This document shows positions 40,829-49,623 of a stretch of 64,000 nt of DNA, piece after piece. The position numbers and the translations under genes are program-made. Location: the IMG/VR virus record IMGVR_UViG_3300037264_004923, positions 1-64,000 of that record; one strand, given 5' to 3'. The number at the start of each line of letters is the position of its first letter. Positions within the stretch are counted from its first letter, which is position 1. The notes below the pieces were generated by a model that searched no databases, was not told where the DNA came from, and saw nothing but the letters and a program-made list of their open reading frames with translations. The stretch is from a virus.

Positions 40829-41143
40829 TCATTGCTTGCCGCCCTTTGTGTGTGCCTCAATGAATCGGAACAACTCTTGAACAACGGGGCATGTACTACA
40901 TGATTTGTCTGGTTCTGCGAATGCTAACTCCCAATACTCTTTCCAAGCTTCTGCGTGATTTTTCTTTGGGAAATCTGGTACCACCACCATAGGACTATCA
41001 TTGAACACAGACTTTTCTACATAAAAGAGGTTCGGGTAGGTTTGGATGAAGGCTTTTAGAACCGATTGTTCGGCAAAAATAAGAACATCCCAATGATCTT
41101 CATCAATGTTTACTATCATGAAGTTAGCTTTGATAGGATTCAT
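40829..41143 (-). CDS. Hypothetical protein, 104 aa
   Basis: No family recognised. Alpha/beta, with a CSTCP motif near residue 83 and a basic C-terminus. Last gene of the - strand operon, 8 bases downstream of a methyltransferase gene. Confidence 0.65.
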   Translation of the reverse strand: MNPIKANFMIVNIDEDHWDVLIFAEQSVLKAFIQTYPNLFYVEKSVFNDSPMVVVPDFPKKNHAEAWKEYWELAFAEPDKSCSTCPVVQELFRFIEAHTKGGKQ

Positions 41144-41151
41144 AATGCCTC

Positions 41152-41757
41152 TTAAAGTTGTACCGTGCAGATACCATACCCAATAAGACTTCCACAGATC
41201 TCATCTGCGGCTGTCATTCCCAGATTCTGGAAAGCCAGATGTACGGGCCGGCAATCACCGTCTGGCGCGTATGTTCCTTGGTGGAACCAATCGTGAAACG
41301 CAATCAATCCTCCAGGTTTAACCAAAGGGAAGTACATTTCAATGTCCATCTGTACACCCCAACGACGATGATCCCCATCGATAAACATAAAATCGAATGG
41401 TCCAAATTCTGCCACGCGGGCTTTGGTGGTTTCTAAGTGGCTATCGCAAATAAAAGTCCGCGCTCCATGATAAGAAGGATTTGTGTCGTAACCAAAGTAC
41501 TCAACGAAGCCATCAAAGGGCTCAGACTCGTGCGGAATACCGGACTTTGCCCCAGAATAGTGTCCCAAAGTAAGGCTGGTAGTGGGCGCAAAGAAACCCC
41601 AGAAGAAGCTCGTAGCGCCTCCTCCGATCTCCAGAATATTCGTAGGCTGATGTTGGTTTAGTTTCTCGATCAGCCACCACAATTCTGCAGGATCCTGCGC
41701 GGGAGTAGCCTTGGCAAAAAGATCATCAAACTTTTCTTTGGTCATTATAGGCATCAC
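41152..41757 (-). CDS. SAM-dependent methyltransferase (CmcI/Methyltransf_24-like)
   Basis: A 201-residue class I methyltransferase. Motif I is NILEIGGGATSFFWG, the acidic strand IDGDHRRWGVQMDIEMY supplies the catalytic or metal-binding IDGDH, and GGLIAFHDWF follows. This is the family that often modifies sugars or natural products in glycan gene clusters. It overlaps the GIY-YIG gene by 4 bases. Confidence 0.88.
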   Translation of the reverse strand: MMPIMTKEKFDDLFAKATPAQDPAELWWLIEKLNQHQPTNILEIGGGATSFFWGFFAPTTSLTLGHYSGAKSGIPHESEPFDGFVEYFGYDTNPSYHGARTFICDSHLETTKARVAEFGPFDFMFIDGDHRRWGVQMDIEMYFPLVKPGGLIAFHDWFHQGTYAPDGDCRPVHLAFQNLGMTAADEICGSLIGYGICTVQL

Positions 41758-42509
41758 GCATCTCCTTTATTGGGATCGGTGTCTTCTTGCTTCCTAAATC
41801 GCTTGTGCCAACCTATTTTCTTCCTGCTTTCTACCATTTTGGCTCGGGTTTCTTTGGAAATTATAGTTTTGGGTTTTAGTTTGGCGGCTTCTTTCATTTT
41901 GTTTCTTGTTGCAAGAGAATGTGTCTTACCGAAGAACGCATTATTATTACCTTTATGAGCTTCGGCAATCTTTTGCTTATGCTCTTCCGTGAGAACCATA
42001 CCCAGATGGGATTGCCTCATCTTATTTCTGCTTTCCTCCGAAAACTTCTTACCAAAAAGAGGATGATTCTCGCCTGACATACGAAGGCTCATGTTTTCTT
42101 TCCACTCTTTATTATGCTCTTTCCCAAAAGCTGGATTTTTTGCCCCTAACTTACATTCTCTCATTTTTTCTATAGACTCAGGAGAATGTTTCCTGCCCGG
42201 CACAGGACCAGCATGCCCGCCAAGTTCCCTATTGTACCCATTAGGAGTTAAAGAATTCAAGGTTCTTATCCAGTACATTTCTTTATCATCAAGTTCTTCT
42301 TTCGAATAGGCAGTATCTAAAAGAACAAAATCGAAGTTAGTACGTCCATGTTTTATCATTGCCTTGTTTATAACCAAACCGCCTTTACTTTGTGAAGTTT
42401 GAGAAAAGTGGGCAGATTTTCTCTTGTATGGATCAATGGTTTGACCGACATACAGCTTACTATTTATGGTGTTCTCTATTATGTAAATGTATCCAACAAA
42501 ACTCTGCAT
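41754..42509 (-). CDS. GIY-YIG homing endonuclease
   Basis: A 251-residue nuclease. The catalytic domain starts GYIYIIEN...KLYVGQT, with an Arg helix (DPYKRKSAH) and a Glu in KEELDDKEMYWI. The C-terminal two thirds are repeats of the NUMOD3 type (GRKHSPESIEKMRE, GKKFSEESRNKMRQ, GKTHSLATRNKMKE), which wrap DNA. A mobile gene inserted in the operon; it overlaps both neighbours slightly. Confidence 0.95.
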   Translation of the reverse strand: MQSFVGYIYIIENTINSKLYVGQTIDPYKRKSAHFSQTSQSKGGLVINKAMIKHGRTNFDFVLLDTAYSKEELDDKEMYWIRTLNSLTPNGYNRELGGHAGPVPGRKHSPESIEKMRECKLGAKNPAFGKEHNKEWKENMSLRMSGENHPLFGKKFSEESRNKMRQSHLGMVLTEEHKQKIAEAHKGNNNAFFGKTHSLATRNKMKEAAKLKPKTIISKETRAKMVESRKKIGWHKRFRKQEDTDPNKGDA

Positions 42510-43111
42510 TACTCTCCTCGAACTCTGTACACAATAAATTCTACTTTTCCCGCTTTGATAAGATCTCTTATTTGTCTTTGTTTAGAAGAAAGCTGAGACT
42601 CGCCCGATTTTACCTCTACAAAAACTATCTTATCCTCTAAAAAATGGCAGAAGTCGACAGGATCTCCTATGAACTTACCTGTTGAAGGCTCCATAGGATA
42701 GTCCTTTAGAAACGGCGCCATCTGTTCTGCTATCTTTCCTGTTCTAACTTCTGAAGATTTCTTCTGCCCAAACAACTTTTCATACTGGGACTTCTCGAAC
42801 TTAATAGAAAGCTCAAGCGCCTCATTATTTTCGTTCAGATTGTTTAACACGGACATGAACTGCTTCTCACGAGCAAAAGCGTTCTCGAGAGCCTGAGAGC
42901 CTCTCTCCATGAGCGTGTTCTTGTTGGCAAGGTCTTCTAACAGGCTTTGAATTCGTAGTTGATCCGTCTTGTATTGACCATCGGCCATCTCAAAGAGGGT
43001 TTTGAACTCTTCTTGGCGCCTGAGCTCACTTGCCTTACTCTGGCGGTAGAAATAAAACACACCGCCAGCGAGCAAGGCACAAATCACACCCAGGGATATG
43101 AAAAGCAGCAT
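42509..43111 (-). CDS. Membrane-anchored Holliday-junction-resolvase-like nuclease
   Basis: A 200-residue protein. Residues 3-24 form a transmembrane segment, then a long helical coiled coil (residues 30-120), then a nuclease-like domain with GDPVDFCHFLEDKIVFVEVK and SSKQRQIRDLI, the D...ExK pattern of predicted endonucleases (Endonuc_Holl type). A nuclease held at the membrane could act on incoming or competing DNA; that is inference. Confidence 0.75.
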   Translation of the reverse strand: MLLFISLGVICALLAGGVFYFYRQSKASELRRQEEFKTLFEMADGQYKTDQLRIQSLLEDLANKNTLMERGSQALENAFAREKQFMSVLNNLNENNEALELSIKFEKSQYEKLFGQKKSSEVRTGKIAEQMAPFLKDYPMEPSTGKFIGDPVDFCHFLEDKIVFVEVKSGESQLSSKQRQIRDLIKAGKVEFIVYRVRGE

Positions 43112-43359
43112 TACTCCCCCCGAAGTCTATTTCGTCCGTAGTAAGCCTTGCGTCGTGTATCTTCATCTCTAATACTGATCTTGCCTTCTTCGCGTAGTCT
43201 TTCAACTCTGCGCGCTAGGCTCTTTAAAGAGCGTTCCGCCCACACCTTCTCAACGCGCAATTCATTATGAGCATCAAGAAGTTCCTTCGCTGTTTTATTC
43301 TCCGCGTGCTCAATGAGGAAGGCGTCCTCTAAAGAGGTAAATGCTATACCGCGTCCCAT
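43111..43359 (-). CDS. Myb/SANT-like helix-turn-helix protein, 82 aa
   Basis: FTSLEDAFLIEHAENKTAKE followed by WAERSLKSLARRVERLREEGKI matches the phage SANT/Myb-like DNA-binding pattern. Small and basic. The ATGA-type junction with the nuclease gene suggests coupled translation. Confidence 0.6.
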   Translation of the reverse strand: MGRGIAFTSLEDAFLIEHAENKTAKELLDAHNELRVEKVWAERSLKSLARRVERLREEGKISIRDEDTRRKAYYGRNRLRGE

Positions 43360-43367
43360 AGTTCCTC

Positions 43368-43619
43368 CTAACTTCGGAACCGCTGCAGGGAGGGAGAAGA
43401 AACCTTGACCCCCTCCACTACGGTTCCGTCTTCGAGTCTTACATCCAAGGTAGAGGCTGTGGGGTCTTGTGATCCGCGAATCAATTTCGTGACCACTCCA
43501 AATTTCTCGTTGTAAAGAACTTTAGTGCCCACATCATAAATCCTACCCTGAGCGAACTCTTTCAGCTTGTTTTCTGCTGCTTCTAATCTGTTTAGAACCT
43601 TATCGATGTTATCTGTCAA
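43368..43619 (-). CDS. Hypothetical SH3-like small protein, 83 aa
   Basis: An N-terminal helix (LNRLEAAENKLKEF) is followed by a beta-rich part (VGTKVLYNEKFGVVTKL...LDVRLEDGTVVEGV) that looks like a small barrel. No family assigned. Confidence 0.6.
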   Translation of the reverse strand: MTDNIDKVLNRLEAAENKLKEFAQGRIYDVGTKVLYNEKFGVVTKLIRGSQDPTASTLDVRLEDGTVVEGVKVSSPSLQRFRS

Positions 43620-43632
43620 TGGATTGCCTCCG

Positions 43633-44196
43633 TTATTTCATCAGCCACAGCCTGTGAAGCTGGTCTTTTTCTTCGTCGGACGCATTTTCATCCACCCAAA
43701 AAATCATACGACCCCCCTCTTTAAGAAGAGGAGCCAAGTTCTGAGCTAATTCCTTTAAATCTCCCTGCGTCTCTTCATAGGCAGTATAGTGGTCTACAAA
43801 GATGAGATCGAACATAGGGAACTGCTTGGGGACTTCACGTGCCCAAGCATAAACATCAGTCAAAAGCAGATGGTGGCGAGGTAGTAATCTACCATACGCC
43901 TCGACTATCTGCTCATTGTTCTCCAGGGTTAGTAGGTGCTTGACCTTGGGGTTCGCCAAGATGACCTTGGACGCACACCCAAGCCCTAACCCTATCTCCA
44001 AGACCCTGCCTTTGGCATATCCCATGACGTTCTTGATATACCAGTCCTGTTCTGTGGTGCTGGCATACATGATTTGCCCAACAAAAAGGTATTGCTCCCC
44101 ATCTACCTCGTAGATACGAACATCGCCCTTGTTAAAAGACAACCAACCGACTTCATCCCAGAACTTGAACGGATTTTTAGGGTCTTTTACTGGCAT
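43633..44196 (-). CDS. SAM methyltransferase / spermidine-synthase-like
   Basis: A 187-residue Rossmann protein: GRVLEIGLGLGCASKVIL (motif I), LTLENNEQIVEAYG, and FDLIFVDHYTAY (acidic strand), as in spermidine-synthase-like methyltransferases. ATG 44196 is chosen since it follows the upstream stop by 10 bases; an in-frame TTG at 44226 would overlap it. The substrate is unknown. Confidence 0.8.
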   Translation of the reverse strand: MPVKDPKNPFKFWDEVGWLSFNKGDVRIYEVDGEQYLFVGQIMYASTTEQDWYIKNVMGYAKGRVLEIGLGLGCASKVILANPKVKHLLTLENNEQIVEAYGRLLPRHHLLLTDVYAWAREVPKQFPMFDLIFVDHYTAYEETQGDLKELAQNLAPLLKEGGRMIFWVDENASDEEKDQLHRLWLMK

Positions 44197-44206
44197 AAGT
44201 ATAAAC

Positions 44207-44737
44207 CTATTTCCCTTCTTTGGCAACTCGAACTATGTTGACACGTTTGGCATCCTGAACCTCGTGTCCAAAGGACAGCGTGATGTCCGGCGAGGGGTGA
44301 TATTCCATTACTGCTCCCCATGCCAAAAGCAGCCTCTCTACGATTTCTTTTCTACTCCCGTTCCGGTATAGGGCCCCGCAAACAACTCGCTTTACACCGT
44401 AGTGTAGAAGAGTTGACAAGCAGTTTTCGCAGGGTGTCGCATTTATGTAAGCAGTCACACCCAGCAGGTTTGGTACTCTTTTGCGAATTTGAAGGATCGC
44501 TGAGCCTTCAGCATGGACTGTTCGTAAACAGTGCTCCCTACCGTCATCCCCCATAACCAATAGATGCCCGACTTCGTCGCACTCATCCATCTGGGAGGGA
44601 GCCCCGTTGTATCCGGTAGCCAAAATCTCCCCATCCTTAACCAAAACGCATCCGGCCCATAGCCTGTCGCAGGTGGCACGGGTAGCTACCAAATGGGCAA
44701 GGGATAGGAAGTATTCATCTTTGGTTAATCGTCGCAT
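44207..44737 (-). CDS. dCMP deaminase-like zinc enzyme
   Basis: A 176-residue cytidine/deoxycytidylate deaminase family protein. The zinc ligands are in VHAEGSAI (His plus catalytic Glu) and TPCENCL (Cys pair); the N-terminal TGYNGAPSQMDEC is typical of dCMP deaminases. It would make dUMP for dTMP synthesis. Starts 1 base after the LamG gene. Confidence 0.9.
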   Translation of the reverse strand: MRRLTKDEYFLSLAHLVATRATCDRLWAGCVLVKDGEILATGYNGAPSQMDECDEVGHLLVMGDDGREHCLRTVHAEGSAILQIRKRVPNLLGVTAYINATPCENCLSTLLHYGVKRVVCGALYRNGSRKEIVERLLLAWGAVMEYHPSPDITLSFGHEVQDAKRVNIVRVAKEGK

Positions 44738-44738
44738 C

Positions 44739-45482
44739 TTATTCCCCTATGCTGGTTCCCGAGAAGGTCGTTCCGTGTCGTCCGTAATAAGATCGGTCTA
44801 TTAGGGTTCCTTGGTAAAGAACTCCGCTTGGGACGGTGTCCCCAGCCTCATCCCCCATTCTATACCAGAGGTGGAGGTTTTCGAACTGTCCTATTGTGGA
44901 TAGATCGGCCCCCCTTACGCCATTGTTATAGGATCCGGTTATCGTTGGGATCGTTATTGCGGCCCGATACACAGCAAACTCATCCAAATCTCCAGGAAAG
45001 AGGTCCACTACTCCCCCAGTTCTAGCTGGACGAGCACCTATTATTACATCCTGCTCCCCAGGCGTACTGATACCTGCTATTCCATTCTCGAACACCCGTC
45101 CGTTGTCCAGAGACCCGTCCACATACACGACCGCATTGGCAAAGTTGCGAAGCCGGGAATAAGGATCGCTCGTATTGTACACAAAAGCCACATGATGCCA
45201 AGTCCCGTCATTCAACAGGGAGTCTGTACGTCTGCCAGAAGTCCTGCTAAACAGCTCCAGATGACCCTGGATCAATCTTATTCGGTTTTCCTCACCATCG
45301 CCCAGATTCTCATTTAGATAAGCACCCCAGTAGCAAATGGTGGCGTCGTTGCCGCTATGGGTAGTCCTTATCCAGAAGGTGGTGGAGCGATCTACACTCT
45401 GATCGAAAGGATAGGCAATGCCCTTATAGCCGGAAGCCACCACATAACCTTGTATTCCATCAAAAGATAGGAACTTATTCAT
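44739..45482 (-). CDS. LamG / concanavalin-like domain protein
   Basis: A 247-residue jellyroll protein with FWIRTTHSGNDATICYWG, GHLELFSRTSG, DGTWHHVAFVY and a VYVDGSLDN stretch, the LamG pattern. In phages such domains are usually virion surface or tail decoration parts that bind glycans. No signal peptide. It overlaps the upstream gene by 4 bases. Confidence 0.85.
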   Translation of the reverse strand: MNKFLSFDGIQGYVVASGYKGIAYPFDQSVDRSTTFWIRTTHSGNDATICYWGAYLNENLGDGEENRIRLIQGHLELFSRTSGRRTDSLLNDGTWHHVAFVYNTSDPYSRLRNFANAVVYVDGSLDNGRVFENGIAGISTPGEQDVIIGARPARTGGVVDLFPGDLDEFAVYRAAITIPTITGSYNNGVRGADLSTIGQFENLHLWYRMGDEAGDTVPSGVLYQGTLIDRSYYGRHGTTFSGTSIGE

Positions 45483-45694
45483 GTAAGTCCTAGGCGGGTC
45501 CAGGTATACCAGAAATCGTCGATGAACACTTGTGCTTTTTCCGCCGATGAAAAAAGCGTTCGACTTACAATCCGATCCTCGTCCAGTTCATTCCATGTAT
45601 CCAGACAGCGAAAGAGAGGCGCTAATACCCCGTCCTCTCGTTTATAGACTACCCAGTATCCCTTTTCAAGGTCTTTGTATTCTCCGAGGATCAT
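45479..45694 (-). CDS. Hypothetical protein, 71 aa
   Basis: Small, aromatic-rich, no family recognised. It lies between the patatin and LamG genes and is coupled to the latter by a 4-base overlap. Confidence 0.6.
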   Translation of the reverse strand: MILGEYKDLEKGYWVVYKREDGVLAPLFRCLDTWNELDEDRIVSRTLFSSAEKAQVFIDDFWYTWTRLGLT

Positions 45695-45697
45695 GTC

Positions 45698-46627
45698 TTA
45701 CTTCCAGTTTTTTTCGAGCCAATCTATGACCGGGGCGATGTCTGTGTTCTGCGCGATCACCATAAGATCAAGGATGTTCTTCCAATCATCCAGAGGATAA
45801 TCGTGAGCCAGCTGAGGATTTAGACGATAGTACTTATCCCGCAGGATTTGCTTACATTCGAAGTCTACTACATCCACAGAACCATCCATTAGAATGCCTA
45901 AAAGATGCTTTGCCCATTTAGCCAAACCCCAGTTCAGGTTGTCGCCCTCGATATGCTGTCTGAAACGCCCCGCACCCAAGGAAAGCAAGTTGATGTTCCT
46001 CAAATCTTTGTTTAGATTGCGTGGATTCAAGGCTTGCGCGAGTCCCACCATACCTGGATTATTTGCAAAGACTCCCCCATCAATGTAGCCGTCCGAGGTT
46101 GGAAAGTAAGTTGGAGCTGCTAAAGTTCGAAGTGCCAAATCTACAACCCGTACATCCAAATCGGCATCCGACCCGCGACAATTGTGGAAGATCTTTGCTT
46201 TCCAAGCCCGGGCAGAGCCCTCAGCTTCGTTATCCAGATCGAAGGTCGTGATAGCCACGCTCTTTTCGAGATCACCCAACAAGAGATCGCCAAACTGGAT
46301 CTCTAACATTTTGCGCAGATTATCCGATTTGTAATCGGCACCCAAAAGCTTCCAAAAATCCTTGAATTTACCGAAAAAAGTCTCTGAAAAGATCTCCTTC
46401 GAGGCAGTTTGATACATCTCTCGTAAAGCAGCAGGGCTCTTTCCAGTTGCTAAGCCCAAGGCAATAATGCCACCCGTAGAAGTCCCCACCAGAAGGTCTG
46501 CATCTCTGAGAATGTTGGGGTGTTTACTCTCAATCCGCTCCAAAAGACAGGCCTCAAGGATACCACGTACCCCGCCCCCATCAAAGGAAAGAATGTTGAA
46601 AGGCTTCTTGGTAACTTGATTCCCCAT
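45698..46627 (-). CDS. Patatin-like phospholipase
   Basis: A 309-residue patatin lipase. The oxyanion loop is DGGGVRGI, the nucleophile serine is in GTSTGG, and the catalytic Asp is in IDGGVFANNPG, so the Ser-Asp dyad is complete. Patatins cleave membrane phospholipids; bacterial relatives such as CapV are effectors of cyclic-nucleotide defence systems. Here it follows a winged-helix protein. It could act in lysis, entry or superinfection control. Confidence 0.92.
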   Translation of the reverse strand: MGNQVTKKPFNILSFDGGGVRGILEACLLERIESKHPNILRDADLLVGTSTGGIIALGLATGKSPAALREMYQTASKEIFSETFFGKFKDFWKLLGADYKSDNLRKMLEIQFGDLLLGDLEKSVAITTFDLDNEAEGSARAWKAKIFHNCRGSDADLDVRVVDLALRTLAAPTYFPTSDGYIDGGVFANNPGMVGLAQALNPRNLNKDLRNINLLSLGAGRFRQHIEGDNLNWGLAKWAKHLLGILMDGSVDVVDFECKQILRDKYYRLNPQLAHDYPLDDWKNILDLMVIAQNTDIAPVIDWLEKNWK

Positions 46628-46887
46628 TATTCGAACACCCTATTCTGAGCGTCCAATTCTCTCGCCCAGTCCTCAGCAACATAAAGGGTGTGTCCTGGTT
46701 TATTGGTAGTTTGGGACACTCTAACAGGGCCTTCCACCACCATTCCGCGATCAATCAGTTCTTTGATGGCGGGACCAGAAATGTTATTCTGAAGCTTCAG
46801 TTTGTCCCGAACCTCCGTGCGAAGGATTCCAGGGTTTTCCTTGATTATAAAGAAGATCTGATCGCGAATAGAACTTGTGTAGTTCAT
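46627..46887 (-). CDS. Winged-helix DNA-binding protein, 86 aa
   Basis: A compact winged-helix pattern: IRDQIFFIIKENPGILRTEV, then SGPAIKELIDRGMVVEGPVR. Probably a regulator. The start at 46887 overlaps the radical SAM stop (ATGA), and the stop touches the patatin start, so all three are coupled. Confidence 0.75.
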   Translation of the reverse strand: MNYTSSIRDQIFFIIKENPGILRTEVRDKLKLQNNISGPAIKELIDRGMVVEGPVRVSQTTNKPGHTLYVAEDWARELDAQNRVFE

Positions 46888-48368
46888 GTTTGCTCTCTCT
46901 TCAGAATGAAACTGGGAAGCCCCTGTCCCATTGAATGTTCGTATCGCAGCGCGGCTCTCGCAGAGTTGAAGGGAATACCAAGCTTCTCTCGGACATCCGC
47001 TTCCAACCAGTCTCGCATCTCTACTAACTTCTCGGCTGCCAAGTGGTCGGTGTAGACGAAGGATTTGTATCCGCCGCCAGGAATACCCTTGTAGTAGCTG
47101 GCGGTAGCAGAATAATCTACTTCCCAAGCGTAGAGTTTATCCCCGGTCTTAGGTTGAGTGTAAACATACAGACCTGGCTTATCTCCTGGACGTGCTTCAT
47201 CATAATACGGAGAGCCGGGGTAAGGGGTAATGATGGTACAATCAAAATCCTCGGGACGAACCTGAAGGAGCCAGTTCCTAACCGCGATAACAGACTCCTC
47301 GCTCTCACCAGGATGTCCAATAGACATGAGAGCCTTTACTTTCAAGCCGGCTGCTTTTGCAGTCTCCACGCACCGCGTGTTGTCTTCGAGAGTAGCACGT
47401 TTATTGATGTTCGTTAACATTCGAGGGGTCGCAGTTTCATACCCACATAGAAGCCATCTAAACCCGGAACGATACAGGGCCTTTGCTTGTTCTTCATTGA
47501 ATAGTTCAGATTTTACGAAGCCACGCAATCGAAACTCTACACCTAATCTATCTTGTAAATCTGTTATCTTGTTCAGCATCGGAACGAGACCTGGATTTAC
47601 ATTCAACTCATCATCATAGAACATGAAACCCGTGTATCCGTAAGTAGTGTAGAGAGATTCCAACTCTTGGATGATAGAATCTGTCGTTCTCGTACGGATC
47701 ATGCGAAGGCTTTTGCTATTGCGGCCGCCACAAAAACCACAACCAAAAGGACATCCCAGCTGAGAAATCAAACTGGTCGCATTCTGCCCGTCAATAGAGT
47801 AATGGTAGGAGGGCATGTCGATAAGATGTCGGGCGGGATACGAACTGTCGTTGTACTGCTTATCCGACAGGAAAAGACCGCCTTTCGGATCGTCGGCATC
47901 AATAACTTTCGGAGCATCAGCAGTGATGGCTTGGAAGATGGCAAGTTCTCCGTCTCCCGCAACCAATACATCCGCCAGTACTTCTAACTTTTGGCGAGCA
48001 CGGAACGCTCTTCCATCCATAGCCCCCCGCTTCTGCTCCAACTTATGTGCAGCAAGGGTAAGGGTAATGTGAGGCCCGCCCAGAATGATACGAATGTGAG
48101 GACAAATGTGTCGGATGGTCTTTACGATTTCCGATACAGCAGGAAACTGAGGAGTGGTAGTAGTAATACCTATCACATCGTCCGGAGCGGTGCGGAGATA
48201 ATCCTTCAGAACTTCAAGATAGTTTTCCACCCCAGAGAAGTCCAAGAGATTTACCGAATACCCATTGGCTTCTAGGGAACCAGCAACCTTAAGTATGCCC
48301 AGGCTTACAAAGACCCGCTCGTCCAAAAGGAAAGCAGAAGGCGGGGTAATGAGACATACAGAGGTCAT
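46884..48368 (-). CDS. B12-binding-type radical SAM protein
   Basis: A 494-residue enzyme. The N-terminal half is a cobalamin-binding-like Rossmann domain (GGPHIT). The radical SAM core has CPFGCGFCGG for the 4Fe-4S cluster, then YDDELNVNPG and GYETATPRML. Such enzymes methylate or rearrange unreactive carbons. It sits among glycosyltransferases and methyltransferases, so modification of a sugar or lipid is likely. Confidence 0.92.
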   Translation of the reverse strand: MTSVCLITPPSAFLLDERVFVSLGILKVAGSLEANGYSVNLLDFSGVENYLEVLKDYLRTAPDDVIGITTTTPQFPAVSEIVKTIRHICPHIRIILGGPHITLTLAAHKLEQKRGAMDGRAFRARQKLEVLADVLVAGDGELAIFQAITADAPKVIDADDPKGGLFLSDKQYNDSSYPARHLIDMPSYHYSIDGQNATSLISQLGCPFGCGFCGGRNSKSLRMIRTRTTDSIIQELESLYTTYGYTGFMFYDDELNVNPGLVPMLNKITDLQDRLGVEFRLRGFVKSELFNEEQAKALYRSGFRWLLCGYETATPRMLTNINKRATLEDNTRCVETAKAAGLKVKALMSIGHPGESEESVIAVRNWLLQVRPEDFDCTIITPYPGSPYYDEARPGDKPGLYVYTQPKTGDKLYAWEVDYSATASYYKGIPGGGYKSFVYTDHLAAEKLVEMRDWLEADVREKLGIPFNSARAALRYEHSMGQGLPSFILKREQT

Positions 48369-48371
48369 AGG

Positions 48372-49064
48372 TTACAGAGGGCGGGAGATGTCTTGGACGT
48401 CAATCTCGCCCATCTCTCCCCGATTGATTTTATCAAAGATCTCATCGTTCTGAATCTGGGCAACAGCAGTCTTATAGTGGTTGATGTTGAAGCGTGCGGG
48501 TTCTTCTCGGGTCTTTCTCTTATAGTCAATCTCAGTTCGCTTGGTAAAGCCGACTACCTCGACGTGGACCCTATCCTTGGGATCTTCGCTGTAATTGCAG
48601 GTTCTCTTCCATAGCCTGTACTGATAGTCGGGATAGATGTCAGTCTGCTCTCCGTCCAAAATGTTTCGGCGGGGAACACCAAAACAATCAAAGAGTTCAG
48701 TACTTTCAGGAATGACGTCAGTAAGCATGAGCAAACGTTGCCCCTTCTCGGTGATTAGAAGAGGAATAATCTCCAAGAGAGGGGGATCCAATCTTTCATC
48801 CGGATCGTGAATGTATACCCAATCAGTATTCAACTTACGCATGCCCAGGTTCTTCTGAAAGGCATGATTATGAACCCAGGGTTGATAAAATACCCGCGCC
48901 CCCATTCTCTTTGCCCATTCCACAGAGTTATCCTGTGAACCACCATCGATAACCACAATATCGTCCGCAATGTTGTAGAACTGGGCAATCGTGGCTGCCA
49001 TATGCGACTGCTCATTCTGGCAGTTGATTGCGATACCAAGGGTTGGTTTCTTATTTTCAGGCAT
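48372..49064 (-). CDS. Family 2 glycosyltransferase, 230 aa
   Basis: GT-A fold: IAINCQNEQSHMAATI, DDIVVIDGGSQDNS (nucleotide site) and VYIHDPDERLDP (DxD-like metal site). ATG 49064 is chosen because AGAGGGAGAAAT precedes it. Transfers a sugar to an unknown acceptor. Confidence 0.87.
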   Translation of the reverse strand: MPENKKPTLGIAINCQNEQSHMAATIAQFYNIADDIVVIDGGSQDNSVEWAKRMGARVFYQPWVHNHAFQKNLGMRKLNTDWVYIHDPDERLDPPLLEIIPLLITEKGQRLLMLTDVIPESTELFDCFGVPRRNILDGEQTDIYPDYQYRLWKRTCNYSEDPKDRVHVEVVGFTKRTEIDYKRKTREEPARFNINHYKTAVAQIQNDEIFDKINRGEMGEIDVQDISRPL

Positions 49065-49074
49065 ATTTCTCCCT

Positions 49075-49623
49075 CTATTTAACCTTAACCATTCCGATGC
49101 CAAACTCTACAAAAAACTCGGTGGTTTCGTGCTCCTGACCATTCACTATCTCTTCGAATACTACACCACAATAAATCTCGCTATCCATATCCTTATAGCG
49201 ACGGAACCCAATGTCATGGAATCCAATAACCCCAGGAGAGGAGATCAGAGTTTTAGCAAGTTCCCAATCTTTCTTTGTGCCATCATATGAATGATCTCCA
49301 TCAATAAAGATAAGATCATAGGGTCCATTTTGTTGGATCTCCGCTATAACCTCTGGACTACTGGAATCCCCAACTATGAAATGGACCTTGGGAAACCAAG
49401 CATCAGGAATTCCGACTTCGCGACCTCTGATGTCGATGGATATACATCCCTCAGAAGCGATATGCTGGAACATCAAAGCAGTTCCGCCTTTATTGGTGCC
49501 AATGTCCAAGATTTTCCGAGGACGCTGTCCCAAGTATTCTTCAACGGCGGCTATAAAACTGGTGAACTCTTCGCGTTGCTGTTGGATAAACGGGTTCCAC
49601 CATTGATTTATTACATCATTCAT
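49075..49623 (-). CDS. SAM methyltransferase (Methyltransf_24-like), 182 aa
   Basis: KILDIGTNKGGTALMF (motif I), FIDGDHSYDGTKKDW and GVIGFHDIG give the family pattern. Close in form to the neighbours at 49620 and 41152, so probably a duplicated set acting on related substrates. Overlaps the next gene by 4 bases. Confidence 0.87.
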   Translation of the reverse strand: MNDVINQWWNPFIQQQREEFTSFIAAVEEYLGQRPRKILDIGTNKGGTALMFQHIASEGCISIDIRGREVGIPDAWFPKVHFIVGDSSSPEVIAEIQQNGPYDLIFIDGDHSYDGTKKDWELAKTLISSPGVIGFHDIGFRRYKDMDSEIYCGVVFEEIVNGQEHETTEFFVEFGIGMVKVK

